Origin: JANQLU01 sp964434955
Lineage (GTDB): Bacteria > Planctomycetota > Planctomycetia > Pirellulales > Pirellulaceae
Direction of reading: 5' to 3'
Assembly: GCA_964434955.1 (NCBI GenBank)
Contig: CAYSXI010000055.1
Location: forward strand, 1 to 27,276
DNA: 27,276 nt
Position 1 is the first letter of the stretch, and the number at the start of each line of letters is the position of its first letter. Under the pieces are notes generated by a model. The model made no database searches and was not told the DNA's origin. It saw only the letters and a list, made by a program, of their open reading frames with translations. Position numbers and translations under genes: made by a program. Positions 7,922 to 17,539 of the stretch are shown one piece after another.

Positions 7922-10900
7922 CTATTTCGAGCGTTCGGCGACGATTCGTTTTCGAATCTTGTCCAGGAATGGTTCGACCACCTGCTTCATCTCGGCCGAG
8001 CATTTTGGCACTCCGCGCAAAACAGGCTGAACCATCCTTTGCAGGCGATCCAGATCATCCCCTCGATGTTTTTCAACTTTCTGGATGGCGTTCAAGAATG
8101 CGTTTGGATCGTCGGCCTTCATGGCCGAGACCATCCAGTAAACCATCTGGCGCTCCAATTCCATTTTGGCGTCCAACCCCTCCCATCCCTGGCTCGGCAA
8201 TTTTTCGATGTCCGCAACAAGCTGTTGATGAATTGGAATTGCCTCCGTCGACTTCCCCAGCATTCGCAATACCACGCCTTTGGAAGACCGGATGAGTGCC
8301 AGTCGAACGCGATCCGATGGACTCGCGATACTTTGCTTTACCAAATCTCCTCGAATCGACTCAGCCTTTGAAATCGCGTCGAGCGCCAATTCATATTTCT
8401 TCAATCTTCTTTGGGATTCGGCCAGCCCAAAATAATGATTGGACAGGTTGCTCTGCAGCACGACTCGATAAGGCTCATGTTCTATTGCTCGCCGAGTAAA
8501 ACGAATTGCCTTCTCGAATTCTTTAATCGCCAGATCATGTTGCTTCTGATTAAACAAGATCAATCCTCGATCATTGCAAAGACGTCCAAACTGGGACGCA
8601 TTGTCTCGCGTCACGGCGTTTGACCCTGACTTGCTTTCGAAACGTTCCATTCGTTTGGTCGCAGAATCCATCCAGTTCGTCGCAGACGGATCGTCGCGCA
8701 GCTGGGTCGCCGAGTTTGCCAGAAGCGCAAGGACTTCAACCGCTTTGCCTTGATAAAGTCCGATGGTCGGATTTTGTTTTTCGAGCTCCTCGAGTAGTCG
8801 CATGCTCAACTTCCCGAGTCGAATCACGTCGGCAAATCTGCCATGATCGAAATGATTCTCCATCTTCAGTTGATAAAACTCAACGTGAATCGTCCGTAGA
8901 CTTCGGCTTGCTGGAAACAACTCGTAGAGGCGATCGATGGTTGTTTCCACGGACGCCAAAAGCGTTTCCGTCTGCTTGAAATCACCGGCTGCTCGTGACA
9001 AAATCACTTGCATCAAGCGGCAGCGGACCAAGGCAAACTGACGGGCTCGCGACTTTTGATCGGCCTCGAAAGTGTGGAGAATTTGCTTCGCTTTTTGATT
9101 TTCCCGTTGCGCTGCCTCAAGTTGGTGCAGGTCGAAATAAATCCGTGTTTTTCCGGCGATGGCTTCGACCATCAAAGAATTCGCTTCCGAACTGACGTTG
9201 CCCTTTTTTCTTTGAGCCTCGACGAGTTCAATCGTTTTCTGATAGGAACGCAGCGCAGCATCCGCGTCGCCGGATTGGTGCTGACAGAACCCAAGTAACG
9301 AATGGGTTTGAACCAGCGCCAGTTGCCAGGTGTTGTTGGCTTCCTTTTTCAACAACTGGTGATAATCGTCCTGGCTTTGTTGGATTAGCGGAATCGCTCG
9401 ACCGATTTCCCCCGACAAGATACTCAGTTGCCCGAGTTTGGTCCTCACACGCGCCAAGTCAGCCAGCCGCGTGTCTCGATTGCTTTCTGCCTGCTCCAAG
9501 AAATCTTCGTAGTAAGCAAACGCTTCGCGGACCATCTTGTCTCGGATCGCCGTCGCCCCGGGCAAGTCGTAAAGCTGGTCGCTTGTGATTTCAAGAAACG
9601 TCTCGACGACCGCATCCGCTTTTTCCAAGTTCATCTCGGCGCGATAAGTCTCTTGATTGGCTTTGGCCAGCGCTTCCAACGTGTCATTCCTTGCTCGATT
9701 GACAAAAAACAGGGTAAAGGCAAGCGACAATGTTGCGATCAACAGGACAGCCATTGTCGCGCGAACCAGGATCCGGTTCCTTCGCGTCCAGTTGTCCAGT
9801 CGCTTCCATAGCGTGTGGCGCCTCGCCGAAACGGGGCGAAGCTCCAGAAGATTTCTCAAGTCTTCCGCCAAATCAAAAGCTGACGAATAGCGTTCGGATT
9901 TATTCTTTTCCAAACACTTGAGGCAAATGGCCTCCAGATCACGGGAAACCTTGGGGTTGCGTTGACGAGGAGCTGCGGGAGCCTCCGATTCAATGGCCCG
10001 CAGCGTTTTCAGATAGGTCTCTTTCTTATGGGGAACAACACCTGTCAACATTTCATACAGAATGACGCCCAGCGAAAACACGTCCGCGGTTTCACCGATT
10101 TCGTGATCGCCGGTCGCTTGTTCGGGCGACATGTAAGCGGGTGTTCCAACAAGCCCGCCTTCCTGCGTCAGCGTTTGGTCTTCACCCGATTCGAACTTCG
10201 CAAGTCCGAAATCCGAGATCCGAACGTGTTCCGAAAGATCATGGACCGAATCGACGGAATCCTGGATTTCGATGAGAACATTGGATGGTTTGAGATCGCG
10301 ATGAATCACACCACGTTGGTGGGCATGGTGAACCGCATCGGCGAGTCGCGCAATCGTTCGGGCAACTTGTTGCTGATCGAGCGCACCGGACTCTTGCCGC
10401 ATCCAATCGCTCAAAGTAACCCCGGGACAATAGCCGTAGGCGATATAGGTCAATGGCCCTACCGTACTCGATTCGAATACGGGGACGATGGCGGGATGAC
10501 TCAAAATCGCAGCCGCTTTGGCCTCGCGTTGAAATCGGGCCCGGGAATCTTCGGAAGCCAACGCTTCTGGCTTGGGTATTTTGAGCGCTACGTTGCGATT
10601 CAAGCTTGGATCCCGAGCGAGAAAAACATGAGCGAAACCACCGCGGCCCAACTCGCGAATGATCTCAAATCGACCAATCGTTCGGCAGGTTGCCGACGAA
10701 TCCAAACTCAACGTGTCGAGTTCTTCGTCGGCGACGGCCGAAGCCCGCGGTTCATCGAATGTTGAATCCCGGACCAACGACACCGATTCCTGTTCGCAAA
10801 GATCGCGAACACGGTTCAGGTAACTGAGAGCCGCCTGAGCTTCAAGCAGTTCATTCTTTTGTGAAGCAGTAAGGGAGGGCAGGGTGGCGTCAGACCTGGA

Positions 10901-10981
10901 TTCCCGCTCGGAATCAGAATCGTCAATTTGACGAAGCAATTCCGCCAATTCAACATTCTCTTCTTTGCCTTTTCGTTTCAC
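7922..10981 (-). CDS. Hanks-type Ser/Thr protein kinase with transmembrane segment and TPR region (1019 aa)
   Basis: The start codon is GTG at 10981-10979, with GGTGGGG upstream at plausible spacing. An acidic N-terminal region of about 100 residues precedes the kinase domain. That domain has Gly loop GRGGFAHV (112-119), K134 in VALKI, catalytic HRDLKPSN (227-234, D229), D257FG, and SPEQATG (about 285-291). All key residues are present, so it should be active. A hydrophobic segment at about 405-427 (VRATMAVLLIATLSLAFTLFFV) probably crosses the membrane. The remaining 590 residues are helical with TPR-like repeats (for example ALAKANQETYRAEMNLEKA, LVQTHSLLGFCQHQSGDADAAL, AIKEFEKAIRFTRRAIEHEP). 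This architecture is abundant in planctomycetes and is thought to couple protein interactions at the tail to phosphorylation. No cognate phosphatase is nearby. It is divergent from the 11178 gene. Confidence 0.95.
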   Translation of the reverse strand: MKRKGKEENVELAELLRQIDDSDSERESRSDATLPSLTASQKNELLEAQAALSYLNRVRDLCEQESVSLVRDSTFDEPRASAVADEELDTLSLDSSATCRTIGRFEIIRELGRGGFAHVFLARDPSLNRNVALKIPKPEALASEDSRARFQREAKAAAILSHPAIVPVFESSTVGPLTYIAYGYCPGVTLSDWMRQESGALDQQQVARTIARLADAVHHAHQRGVIHRDLKPSNVLIEIQDSVDSVHDLSEHVRISDFGLAKFESGEDQTLTQEGGLVGTPAYMSPEQATGDHEIGETADVFSLGVILYEMLTGVVPHKKETYLKTLRAIESEAPAAPRQRNPKVSRDLEAICLKCLEKNKSERYSSAFDLAEDLRNLLELRPVSARRHTLWKRLDNWTRRNRILVRATMAVLLIATLSLAFTLFFVNRARNDTLEALAKANQETYRAEMNLEKADAVVETFLEITSDQLYDLPGATAIRDKMVREAFAYYEDFLEQAESNRDTRLADLARVRTKLGQLSILSGEIGRAIPLIQQSQDDYHQLLKKEANNTWQLALVQTHSLLGFCQHQSGDADAALRSYQKTIELVEAQRKKGNVSSEANSLMVEAIAGKTRIYFDLHQLEAAQRENQKAKQILHTFEADQKSRARQFALVRCRLMQVILSRAAGDFKQTETLLASVETTIDRLYELFPASRSLRTIHVEFYQLKMENHFDHGRFADVIRLGKLSMRLLEELEKQNPTIGLYQGKAVEVLALLANSATQLRDDPSATNWMDSATKRMERFESKSGSNAVTRDNASQFGRLCNDRGLILFNQKQHDLAIKEFEKAIRFTRRAIEHEPYRVVLQSNLSNHYFGLAESQRRLKKYELALDAISKAESIRGDLVKQSIASPSDRVRLALIRSSKGVVLRMLGKSTEAIPIHQQLVADIEKLPSQGWEGLDAKMELERQMVYWMVSAMKADDPNAFLNAIQKVEKHRGDDLDRLQRMVQPVLRGVPKCSAEMKQVVEPFLDKIRKRIVAERSK

Positions 10982-11108
10982 CGAATATCCCCACCGTTAA
11001 TTGGTTCGCCATCTTACGGTAAGACGCATTCGTCCGCCTCATTTGGACAGTTTATTTTGAGTAAAACTCCGATTCGAACCAGCAAAGCTCAGGATGCGCG
11101 AGCCGCTT

Positions 11109-11146
11109 TTGACCCAACTGCGTAAAAAAAGGAATTAGGTTAAACT
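11109..11146 (+). promoter_or_regulatory. Weak candidate promoter region for the 11178 gene
   Basis: TTGACC (11109-11114, 5 of 6 to TTGACA) and TAAACT (11141-11146) lie upstream, but 26 bp apart, which is too far for an ordinary sigma-70 pair. One of the two may be used with a weaker partner. This is a suggestion only. Confidence 0.2.
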
Positions 11147-11177
11147 GTTCGGATTGAATTGAACCTTAGGAGCAGGA

Positions 11178-11762
11178 ATGAAACACCTCATATTTCCAGT
11201 TTGTTGCGCTCTATTTGTCGCACTTTGCTGGGGTCTTTACGGTCCCACTTTGACTAACGCACGATCCATGGACAAACCCCCGCTTTGGGGACCGTTTAAG
11301 CCATACGTATTTATCGGCGTTGCCTACCTGGTGATCGCGATTATTGGTGGCGGAATCATGATGAAGGTCGCTTTCAATGACAACTTTGACTTTACCGGCC
11401 CTTACTTGCCCTCGATGAAATGGGGTTTTCTTGCAGGTTGCCTGGGTGCATTCGGAGCCCTCGGGCTGACTTTTGCGCTTACCAAGGCCGGTGGAAAACC
11501 TGCTTACGTGATGCCCATTGTTTTTGGCGGCGCCGTAACGGTGAATGCGATATTCGCCTATTTCAACCTATCCAAGGATGATCACGTCAATCCGATTCTC
11601 TGGCTGGGAATGGGACTCGTCGTTATCGGCGTGTGCATCACGGCCGGATTCACACCTCACGGCCACGCCCCCAAAAAAGATGGTGACAAGGACAAGCACG
11701 CAGCGGTCCAATCGGGGGACTCCACAGGCACGCCCGAAAGCGACAATTTGCCGGACGCCTAG
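11178..11762 (+). CDS. Small DMT/EamA-like integral membrane protein (194 aa)
   Basis: ATG 11178 has the best Shine-Dalgarno site in the window (AGGAG at 11168-11172, 5-nt spacer), which fixes the start. About five hydrophobic segments are visible: residues 4-22, 43-63, 83-103, 108-129 and 139-157. Wording such as ALCWGLYGPTL at the start and the AYVMPIVFGGAVTVNAIFAYF helix is typical of half-size drug/metabolite transporter (EamA-like) proteins. The C-terminal 35 residues are hydrophilic and rich in His, Lys and Asp (HGHAPKKDGDKDKH), so they could lie in the cytoplasm and bind a metal, though that is inference. The substrate is unknown. A half-size protein would be expected to dimerise. It stands alone between the divergent kinase and the convergent methyltransferase. 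Confidence 0.8.
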   Translation: MKHLIFPVCCALFVALCWGLYGPTLTNARSMDKPPLWGPFKPYVFIGVAYLVIAIIGGGIMMKVAFNDNFDFTGPYLPSMKWGFLAGCLGAFGALGLTFALTKAGGKPAYVMPIVFGGAVTVNAIFAYFNLSKDDHVNPILWLGMGLVVIGVCITAGFTPHGHAPKKDGDKDKHAAVQSGDSTGTPESDNLPDA

Positions 11763-11811
11763 CGAATGGACTCGCAGCTACCTGAGGACAATTCGCAAAT
11801 GTTTCAAGGCA

Positions 11812-11831
11812 CCGGGACCCGTGTGTCCCGG
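11812..11831 (+). terminator. GC-rich hairpin between convergent genes, possible weak terminator
   Basis: CCGGGAC (11812-11818) and GTCCCGG (11825-11831) form a perfect 7-bp stem with a 6-base loop, 50 bp after the stop at 11762. There is no T tract on either side, so it is not a classic intrinsic terminator. It may still pause transcription or protect the 3' end. Confidence 0.35.
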
Positions 11832-11982
11832 GCGCAGAAAATGACGCTGGATCCGCTGCCGGACCATTGGCGTTGCGACTTGGTGCCAAATTTGCCAAGG
11901 CGATCGTCGAGGACATTCAATAAAAACGGAAAGTAGACTCAGTCGGCCGGATAAGGCAGACCCGCGGTTCAATCCTCGAAGA

Positions 11983-13737
11983 TCAGACCGCCAAGATGTG
12001 ATTCAAATTCCATTTTGGCTTGTACCATTTGAGCAAGATACTTTGCCGGGCCAAACGAAAATCAATCGTGGATTCAACGGCAAGTGTGTAAAGTTTCAAA
12101 TCGGCGTATTGAGCATTCCACTGCCGTTGAAGTTCATCCGATCCAAATTGCGTTTGCAATCGTTCCGGCAGATTTTCGGTTTCGCCGGCGTATAGAACGG
12201 CACCTTCCTTTTGCCGGATGAGGTAAACGCCTGGACCATTTGGGACTGCAGCTGCATCAAATGCATCTACGCAAACCGCACCTTCTTCTGAAAGTTTTCG
12301 AATTGAAAATTCGGCGATCCCCAGTTGTTTGGGCGTTTTTGCTTCGGCCCGTTTCCGAGCCAGGTGCCCTTCCTTCCGCAGCTTCAACGCGGCCCAACGA
12401 TAGTCGAGCACTTCGAATCCGGGTGCAAACTTACTAGCGATCGTATCGAATTGACTGGCAATTCGCGGATCGCAAAAGATATCGTCCAATCCCAAGCTGC
12501 AGTATTTGTTGCTCACCTGTCGCCAGGCAATTTCACTGGCAAACACAAACGGCGCGACAAATTCCCAATCAATTTCAGTTCGAACGGAAGTTTCAATGCC
12601 AACGGATTTCAGCTTGCCTGATTTTCGCAACCGAAACAAAAATCGATTTCGTTCAGCCGCGGTTCCCGGAATATTTCGCCGCTCGCAGGCCAGCTGAAAG
12701 TCTTCATTCAAAATCGGATCCGCAACCATGCGGTCAACCGAAAAACCGCGATTGCACTGTGCGAAGGCTTCGACAATTCCCGCCGCCTCAGCTGCCAACT
12801 CACTTGCCACCAAGTTGTCGATTTCAAACAACTGTTTTTGGTTTTCGAGTTGCCGCTTATTTGGTTTCTTTGAATCGGTGCGCGGTGCACTGACCTTGGG
12901 TTCCTCTGAACCATCCAAGGAATCGCCGGGGGCGACCCGGCTCAAGCGTTTGATCCCCAACTCGGTATATTCAGGTGATAGCTCGAAGCCCACGAACTGA
13001 CGTCGCAGCTTCTTCGCCACGGCCAAGGTCGTCGCACTTCCAGAAAACGGATCGAGAACAACATCGTTTTCTGAGCTACAGGCTCGAATGATCCGCCCCA
13101 AGAGTTGTTCGGGCATTTGGCAACCATGAAACCCTGCTCGTTCCTTGAAGGTCCCGGCAACCCGCGGAAAGTACCAAACGTCTTCGTCCGGATTGAATCC
13201 ATCGACCAGGTCCTGAGGTCGTAAGATCCATGTATCGTCCGGCATGCGACCTTTGGGATTTGCGCGGGCATCGTTGTAAACCAACTGCCTTGCCGAAGGA
13301 ACGCGAAGTTCCTTGTCGTCATGATTGAAGACGAAGTTCTTTTCGTCTTTCACAAAGTGAAAAAGATGCGCATGCGAACGCGTGAATTTCTTGGAACAAT
13401 GAACGCCAAAAGTGTAGTACCAGACGACCCAACTACGGCAGTGAAAACCGATGGATTGCGCGGCGACCTTTAACTCGGCCGCGTATTCATCCCCAATCGC
13501 GAGCCAAAAGGTCCCATTGTCCTTTAGAACACGATGAACTTGACGCATCCAATCTTTGGACCAGGCGATGTACTTCTCCGACTCCAGCTGGTCTTCGTAG
13601 ACGTCGTATTCGTAACCGATGTTGAACGGCGGGTCAGCGAACGCAAGATCGACCAAACCATCCGGCAATTCCTTAAGTCCTGCAATGCAGTCTTCGTTGT
13701 GAATGGTTCCGAGATGCTGCAAATCGACAGTGGCCAT
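11983..13737 (-). CDS. Beta-class DNA methyltransferase fused to a C-terminal GIY-YIG domain (584 aa)
   Basis: The frame is open to 13767, but ATG 13737 has GGAAGGA four bases upstream, so that start is chosen. Motif IV is ADPPFNIGY (DPPF 35-38) and motif I is DPFSGSATT (229-237); this IV-before-I order defines beta-class N6-adenine/N4-cytosine methyltransferases. Residues 300-480 are an unassigned linker domain, Lys/Arg-rich. Residues 500-584 match the GIY-YIG fold: GVY (503-505), YAG (516-518), R526 in the first helix, and a closing KPKWN (573-577). When the closing N is aligned with UvrC-type domains, the catalytic Glu position is Q565, so cleavage may be lost or weakened. Possible roles are an orphan methyltransferase with a DNA-binding tail or a single-chain restriction-modification relative. 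No separate restriction gene is adjacent. It follows metH by 85 bp on the same strand. Confidence 0.88.
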   Translation of the reverse strand: MATVDLQHLGTIHNEDCIAGLKELPDGLVDLAFADPPFNIGYEYDVYEDQLESEKYIAWSKDWMRQVHRVLKDNGTFWLAIGDEYAAELKVAAQSIGFHCRSWVVWYYTFGVHCSKKFTRSHAHLFHFVKDEKNFVFNHDDKELRVPSARQLVYNDARANPKGRMPDDTWILRPQDLVDGFNPDEDVWYFPRVAGTFKERAGFHGCQMPEQLLGRIIRACSSENDVVLDPFSGSATTLAVAKKLRRQFVGFELSPEYTELGIKRLSRVAPGDSLDGSEEPKVSAPRTDSKKPNKRQLENQKQLFEIDNLVASELAAEAAGIVEAFAQCNRGFSVDRMVADPILNEDFQLACERRNIPGTAAERNRFLFRLRKSGKLKSVGIETSVRTEIDWEFVAPFVFASEIAWRQVSNKYCSLGLDDIFCDPRIASQFDTIASKFAPGFEVLDYRWAALKLRKEGHLARKRAEAKTPKQLGIAEFSIRKLSEEGAVCVDAFDAAAVPNGPGVYLIRQKEGAVLYAGETENLPERLQTQFGSDELQRQWNAQYADLKLYTLAVESTIDFRLARQSILLKWYKPKWNLNHILAV

Positions 13738-13822
13738 CGAGTCCTTCCGGTTCAAAAAGAGTCTCAAGCATTTTAGCAGATGTCAAAGCCGTCGAGAATT
13801 CACGGTAACAATGACGGACGGC

Positions 13823-16800
13823 TTAGTACCCGAGTACCGGGGCCAACCATTTCTCGACGGTGTTCATATCCATGTTTTTGCGCCGCGCGTAATCCTCAAC
13901 TTGGTCGCGAGTCACCTTGTTGATCGAGAAATAACGCGATTCAGGATGGGCGAAATAGAGCCCGGAAACCGCCGCGGCCGGCCACATCGCAAATGACTCG
14001 GTCAATTGGATCCCGGTGCGGGACTCGACATCCATCAGTTCCCAAAGCGTTGCCTTTTCGGTGTGGTCAGGGCAGGCCGGGTATCCGGCGGCGGGACGAA
14101 TTCCGCGATACTTTTCACGAATCAAATCGTCATTCGAGAAAGTTTCCTGCTCCCCGTATCCCCATCGGTTTCGAGCCTGCTTGTGCATCCATTCTGCAAA
14201 TGCCTCCGCCAATCGATCGGCCAAGGCCTTCACCATGATGGAATTGTAATCATCGTGGTCGGCATCATACTTCGCCGCCAGTTCATCACATCCATGGCCT
14301 GTCGTTACCGCGAACCCGCCCAAGTAGTCGATTCGCCCCGATTCAATTGGAGCAATGTAGTCGGCCAAGGACCTGAAATGCTCGATCCCTTTACGTTGCC
14401 ACTGTTGTCGAAGCATGTGAAAACGGCAAAGTTCTTCCGTCCGAGATTCATCCGAATAAACGACAACGGAATCCCCTTCCGAATTTGCCGGCCAAAATCC
14501 AAAAATCCCTTTTGCGGTCAGAAGGTTGTTGTCGACCATTTGATTCAAAAGGGATTTGGCATCTTCAAACAGCTTGGTTGCTTCTTCACCAACCACTTTG
14601 TCAGTCAGGATCGCCGGGTACTTGCCGTGCAATTCCCAAGACATGAAAAATGGCGTCCAGTCAATGAAATCGGCGAGCTGCGAAAGAGTTACGGACTCAA
14701 AGCCTTCGCTACCATCCGATGCGAACTGGCGAACGCCGGTGAATTCCGGCGTCGGAATATCAACGGTGTTCCAATCCGTAGGAAAACGACTTTCGACCGC
14801 CTGCTCATAGGGAACTAGCGTCATCTGGCGTTCTTCGTAACTTGAAACCAAACGCTCCTGAAGTGCATCGTTCTCTTTCAGGAACACCTCGCGGGAGTCC
14901 TTGGTAATCAGTTTTTCAACGACGCCAACGCTGCGCGACGCATCCAATACGTGAACCACACCGTGCTCATACTGAGGCGCGATTTTCACCGCGGTGTGTT
15001 TATCGCTGGTCGTCGCTCCACCAATCAACAGCGGGATATCAAATTCGAGTCGCTGCATTTCTTTCGCGACATATACCATTTCGTCCAGGCTGGGCGTAAT
15101 CAGACCCGAAAGCCCAATCATGTCGACAGTATGCTTCCGGGCTTCTTCCAGGATTTTCTCGCAGGGCACCATCACGCCCAAATCGATGACCTCATAGTTG
15201 TTGCATCCCAGAACGACTCCAACGATATTTTTTCCGATATCGTGAACATCGCCTTTCACCGTCGCCATCAAGACTTTGCCGCGGAATCCCTGGCCTTCGA
15301 GCCCGGCGTCAATTTTTTCCTGTTCCATGAAGGGCATCAGGTAGGCCACAGCCTTTTTCATCACCCGGGCCGATTTAACGACCTGAGGAAGAAACATTTT
15401 GCCACTACCAAACAAGTCACCAACGATCGCCATCCCATCCATCATCGGGCCTTCGATGATTTGAAGGCAGCGTTCATATTTCTGCCGAGCCTCTTCAACG
15501 TCTTCTTCGACGAATTTGTCGATTCCCTTGATCAGCGCGTGCGATAGCCGCTCCTCGAGTGAGCCTTCACGCCATTCCAGGTTTTCGGCCTTGCCTTTTT
15601 TCTTTTTGTCTTTGACTGTATCCGCGAACTCAAGCAGGCGGTCGGTCGCGTCCGGACGCCGATTCAGCAATACATCTTCAACGTATTCCAGCAAGTCCTT
15701 GGGGATCTCTTCGTAAATCTCGAGTTGGCCGGCATTCACAATGCCCATGTCCAACCCGGCCTCGATCGCGTGATAGAGAAAAGCCGCATTGATCGCTTCG
15801 CGAACCACGTTGTTCCCGCGAAAGCTAAAGCTCACATTGGAAACCCCGCCAGAAACTTTTGCTCCGGGACACTTTTCTTTGATCAAGCGAGTCGCATCAA
15901 AAAAGTTGACGGCGTAGTTATTGTGCTCTTCCATCCCGGTCGCGACGGTCAGAATATTGGGATCGAAGATAATATCTTCCGGGGGAAAATGGGCTTTCTC
16001 CACCAAAAGATCGTAGGCCCGTTTGCAAATCCTTACCTTATCATCGGTTTCAACGGCCTGCCCCTTTTCGTCGAATGCCATCACGACGGCGGCCGCGCCA
16101 TAGCGACGAATCAAACGCGCTTTGTCTAAAAAGTCTTCCTCGCCTTCCTTGAGGCTGATTGAGTTGACGATCGCCTTCCCTTGAACATTCCGCAACCCCG
16201 CTTCGATCACCGACCATTTGGAGCTGTCAATCATGACGGGGACCGCGCTGATATCCGATTCACCCGCGATCAGACGCAAGTACTTGGCCATGGCCGCTTC
16301 GCCATCGAGCAAGGCATCGTCCATGTTGACATCGATAACGGCCGCGCCACCTTCAACCTGATCTCGAGCGACCTCAACCGCTTCTTCGAATTGTTCCTCT
16401 CGGATCAGGCGTGCAAATTTCCGTGAGCCGGTAACATTGGTTCGCTCACCAATCATCAAGAAGTTGGAATCCGGACGAAGCGTTAGCGGACGCGATCCGG
16501 AAAGTCGAGTCCAGCTCTCGACGCGATTTTTCGCGTGGGGATTTAACCCCTCAACCGCTTTGGAAATGGCCGTGATATGCTCCGGTGTCGTGCCGCAACA
16601 GCCGCCAAGAATATTGACCCAACCATTCTGCGCCCAATCGAGAACCATCTCGGCCATGGGACCGGGCGCCAAATCAAATTGCCCCATTTCGTTGGGCAAT
16701 CCAGCATTGGGGTGAGCACTAATGTAAGGCGTCGCAACGTTCGAGAGTTCTTCAATGTGTGGACGCATAACGTCCGGACCCAGCGCGCAGTTCATTCCGA

Positions 16801-17539
16801 CGCTGAGCATCGGAAAATGCGAGACCGAATTCCAGAACGCTTCAATCACTTGTCCCGAAACAAACGTGGATCCCGATTCCGCAAAGGTTCCCGAAACCAT
16901 AACCGGTATCCGCCTGCCGGAATTCTCAAAATACCTTGCAATAGCAAACAGGCAGGCCTTCAGGTTCAATGTGTCAATGACCGTTTCCGGCAACAAAATA
17001 TCGACACCACCATCAACCAATGCTTCCACCTGAACATAATAGGAAGCCTCCATTTCCTCGAACGTGATGCTTCGGTACGAGGGGTCTTCAACCTTGGTCG
17101 AAATCGCCGTTTGCTGCGATGTCGGGCCGATCGAACCAGCGACAAATCGCGGCTGCCCACTTCCGCCATATTTCTCGATCGCCGCTCGCGCGTTTTCCGC
17201 GGCCGCCAAGTTGATTTCGCGGACAACGTCGTTCGGTAGCTCGAAATCTCCCAGGCCAACCGGACTGGCTTGAAACGTGTTGGTCGTCAGAATGTCCGCG
17301 CCGGCTTTCAAATAATGGCCGTGCAGCTCAACAATCGCTTCCGGGTTGGTCAGGCCGACCACATCCGTGCAATTTTTCAAGTCCTTGTGCCAGTCTTTAA
17401 ATCGCGGACCGCGAACCTCCTCTTCGGAAAGCCCAAGCGAATAGATCATCGAGCCCATCGCGCCATCGAGCACCAGAATTTCTTTTTCTAGCCGCTCGTG
17501 GATAACGTCGATCGAATTGTCTTGATGAATGACTGACAT
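13823..17539 (-). CDS. metH: Cobalamin-dependent methionine synthase (1238 aa)
   Basis: It transfers a methyl group from 5-methyltetrahydrofolate via cobalamin to homocysteine, giving methionine in the cytoplasm. All four modules are present at normal length. The homocysteine domain has zinc ligands C251 (GMNCALG) and C314-C315 (GGCCGTTPEH). The pterin domain starts at NFLMIGERTNVTGS (359-372). The cobalamin cap and Rossmann domain has DVHDIGKN (764-771), with H766 as the lower cobalt ligand, then SGLITPSLDEM. The C-terminal AdoMet reactivation domain has RPAAGYPACPDH (1148-1159). A Lys-rich insert (DKKKKGK, about 644-650) lies before the cap. The start at 17539 is preceded by GGATGGGAGC. I saw no cobalamin or SAM riboswitch in the upstream bases. 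The methyltransferase gene follows 85 bp downstream; a shared transcript is possible. Confidence 0.98.
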   Translation of the reverse strand: MSVIHQDNSIDVIHERLEKEILVLDGAMGSMIYSLGLSEEEVRGPRFKDWHKDLKNCTDVVGLTNPEAIVELHGHYLKAGADILTTNTFQASPVGLGDFELPNDVVREINLAAAENARAAIEKYGGSGQPRFVAGSIGPTSQQTAISTKVEDPSYRSITFEEMEASYYVQVEALVDGGVDILLPETVIDTLNLKACLFAIARYFENSGRRIPVMVSGTFAESGSTFVSGQVIEAFWNSVSHFPMLSVGMNCALGPDVMRPHIEELSNVATPYISAHPNAGLPNEMGQFDLAPGPMAEMVLDWAQNGWVNILGGCCGTTPEHITAISKAVEGLNPHAKNRVESWTRLSGSRPLTLRPDSNFLMIGERTNVTGSRKFARLIREEQFEEAVEVARDQVEGGAAVIDVNMDDALLDGEAAMAKYLRLIAGESDISAVPVMIDSSKWSVIEAGLRNVQGKAIVNSISLKEGEEDFLDKARLIRRYGAAAVVMAFDEKGQAVETDDKVRICKRAYDLLVEKAHFPPEDIIFDPNILTVATGMEEHNNYAVNFFDATRLIKEKCPGAKVSGGVSNVSFSFRGNNVVREAINAAFLYHAIEAGLDMGIVNAGQLEIYEEIPKDLLEYVEDVLLNRRPDATDRLLEFADTVKDKKKKGKAENLEWREGSLEERLSHALIKGIDKFVEEDVEEARQKYERCLQIIEGPMMDGMAIVGDLFGSGKMFLPQVVKSARVMKKAVAYLMPFMEQEKIDAGLEGQGFRGKVLMATVKGDVHDIGKNIVGVVLGCNNYEVIDLGVMVPCEKILEEARKHTVDMIGLSGLITPSLDEMVYVAKEMQRLEFDIPLLIGGATTSDKHTAVKIAPQYEHGVVHVLDASRSVGVVEKLITKDSREVFLKENDALQERLVSSYEERQMTLVPYEQAVESRFPTDWNTVDIPTPEFTGVRQFASDGSEGFESVTLSQLADFIDWTPFFMSWELHGKYPAILTDKVVGEEATKLFEDAKSLLNQMVDNNLLTAKGIFGFWPANSEGDSVVVYSDESRTEELCRFHMLRQQWQRKGIEHFRSLADYIAPIESGRIDYLGGFAVTTGHGCDELAAKYDADHDDYNSIMVKALADRLAEAFAEWMHKQARNRWGYGEQETFSNDDLIREKYRGIRPAAGYPACPDHTEKATLWELMDVESRTGIQLTESFAMWPAAAVSGLYFAHPESRYFSINKVTRDQVEDYARRKNMDMNTVEKWLAPVLGY

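Noticed and set aside
9962..10765. 267-codon plus-strand frame opposite the large kinase
   Set aside because: The minus strand carries all kinase motifs here, and the plus reading has no protein-like features.
13770..13786. Perfect TTGACA with TAAAAT on the minus strand before the methyltransferase
   Set aside because: The two hexamers are only 5 bp apart, so they cannot form a sigma-70 promoter together; TAAAAT alone remains possible.
14006..17239. Several 130-270 codon plus-strand frames opposite metH
   Set aside because: Shadow frames of a highly conserved gene, with no start signals or domain patterns.
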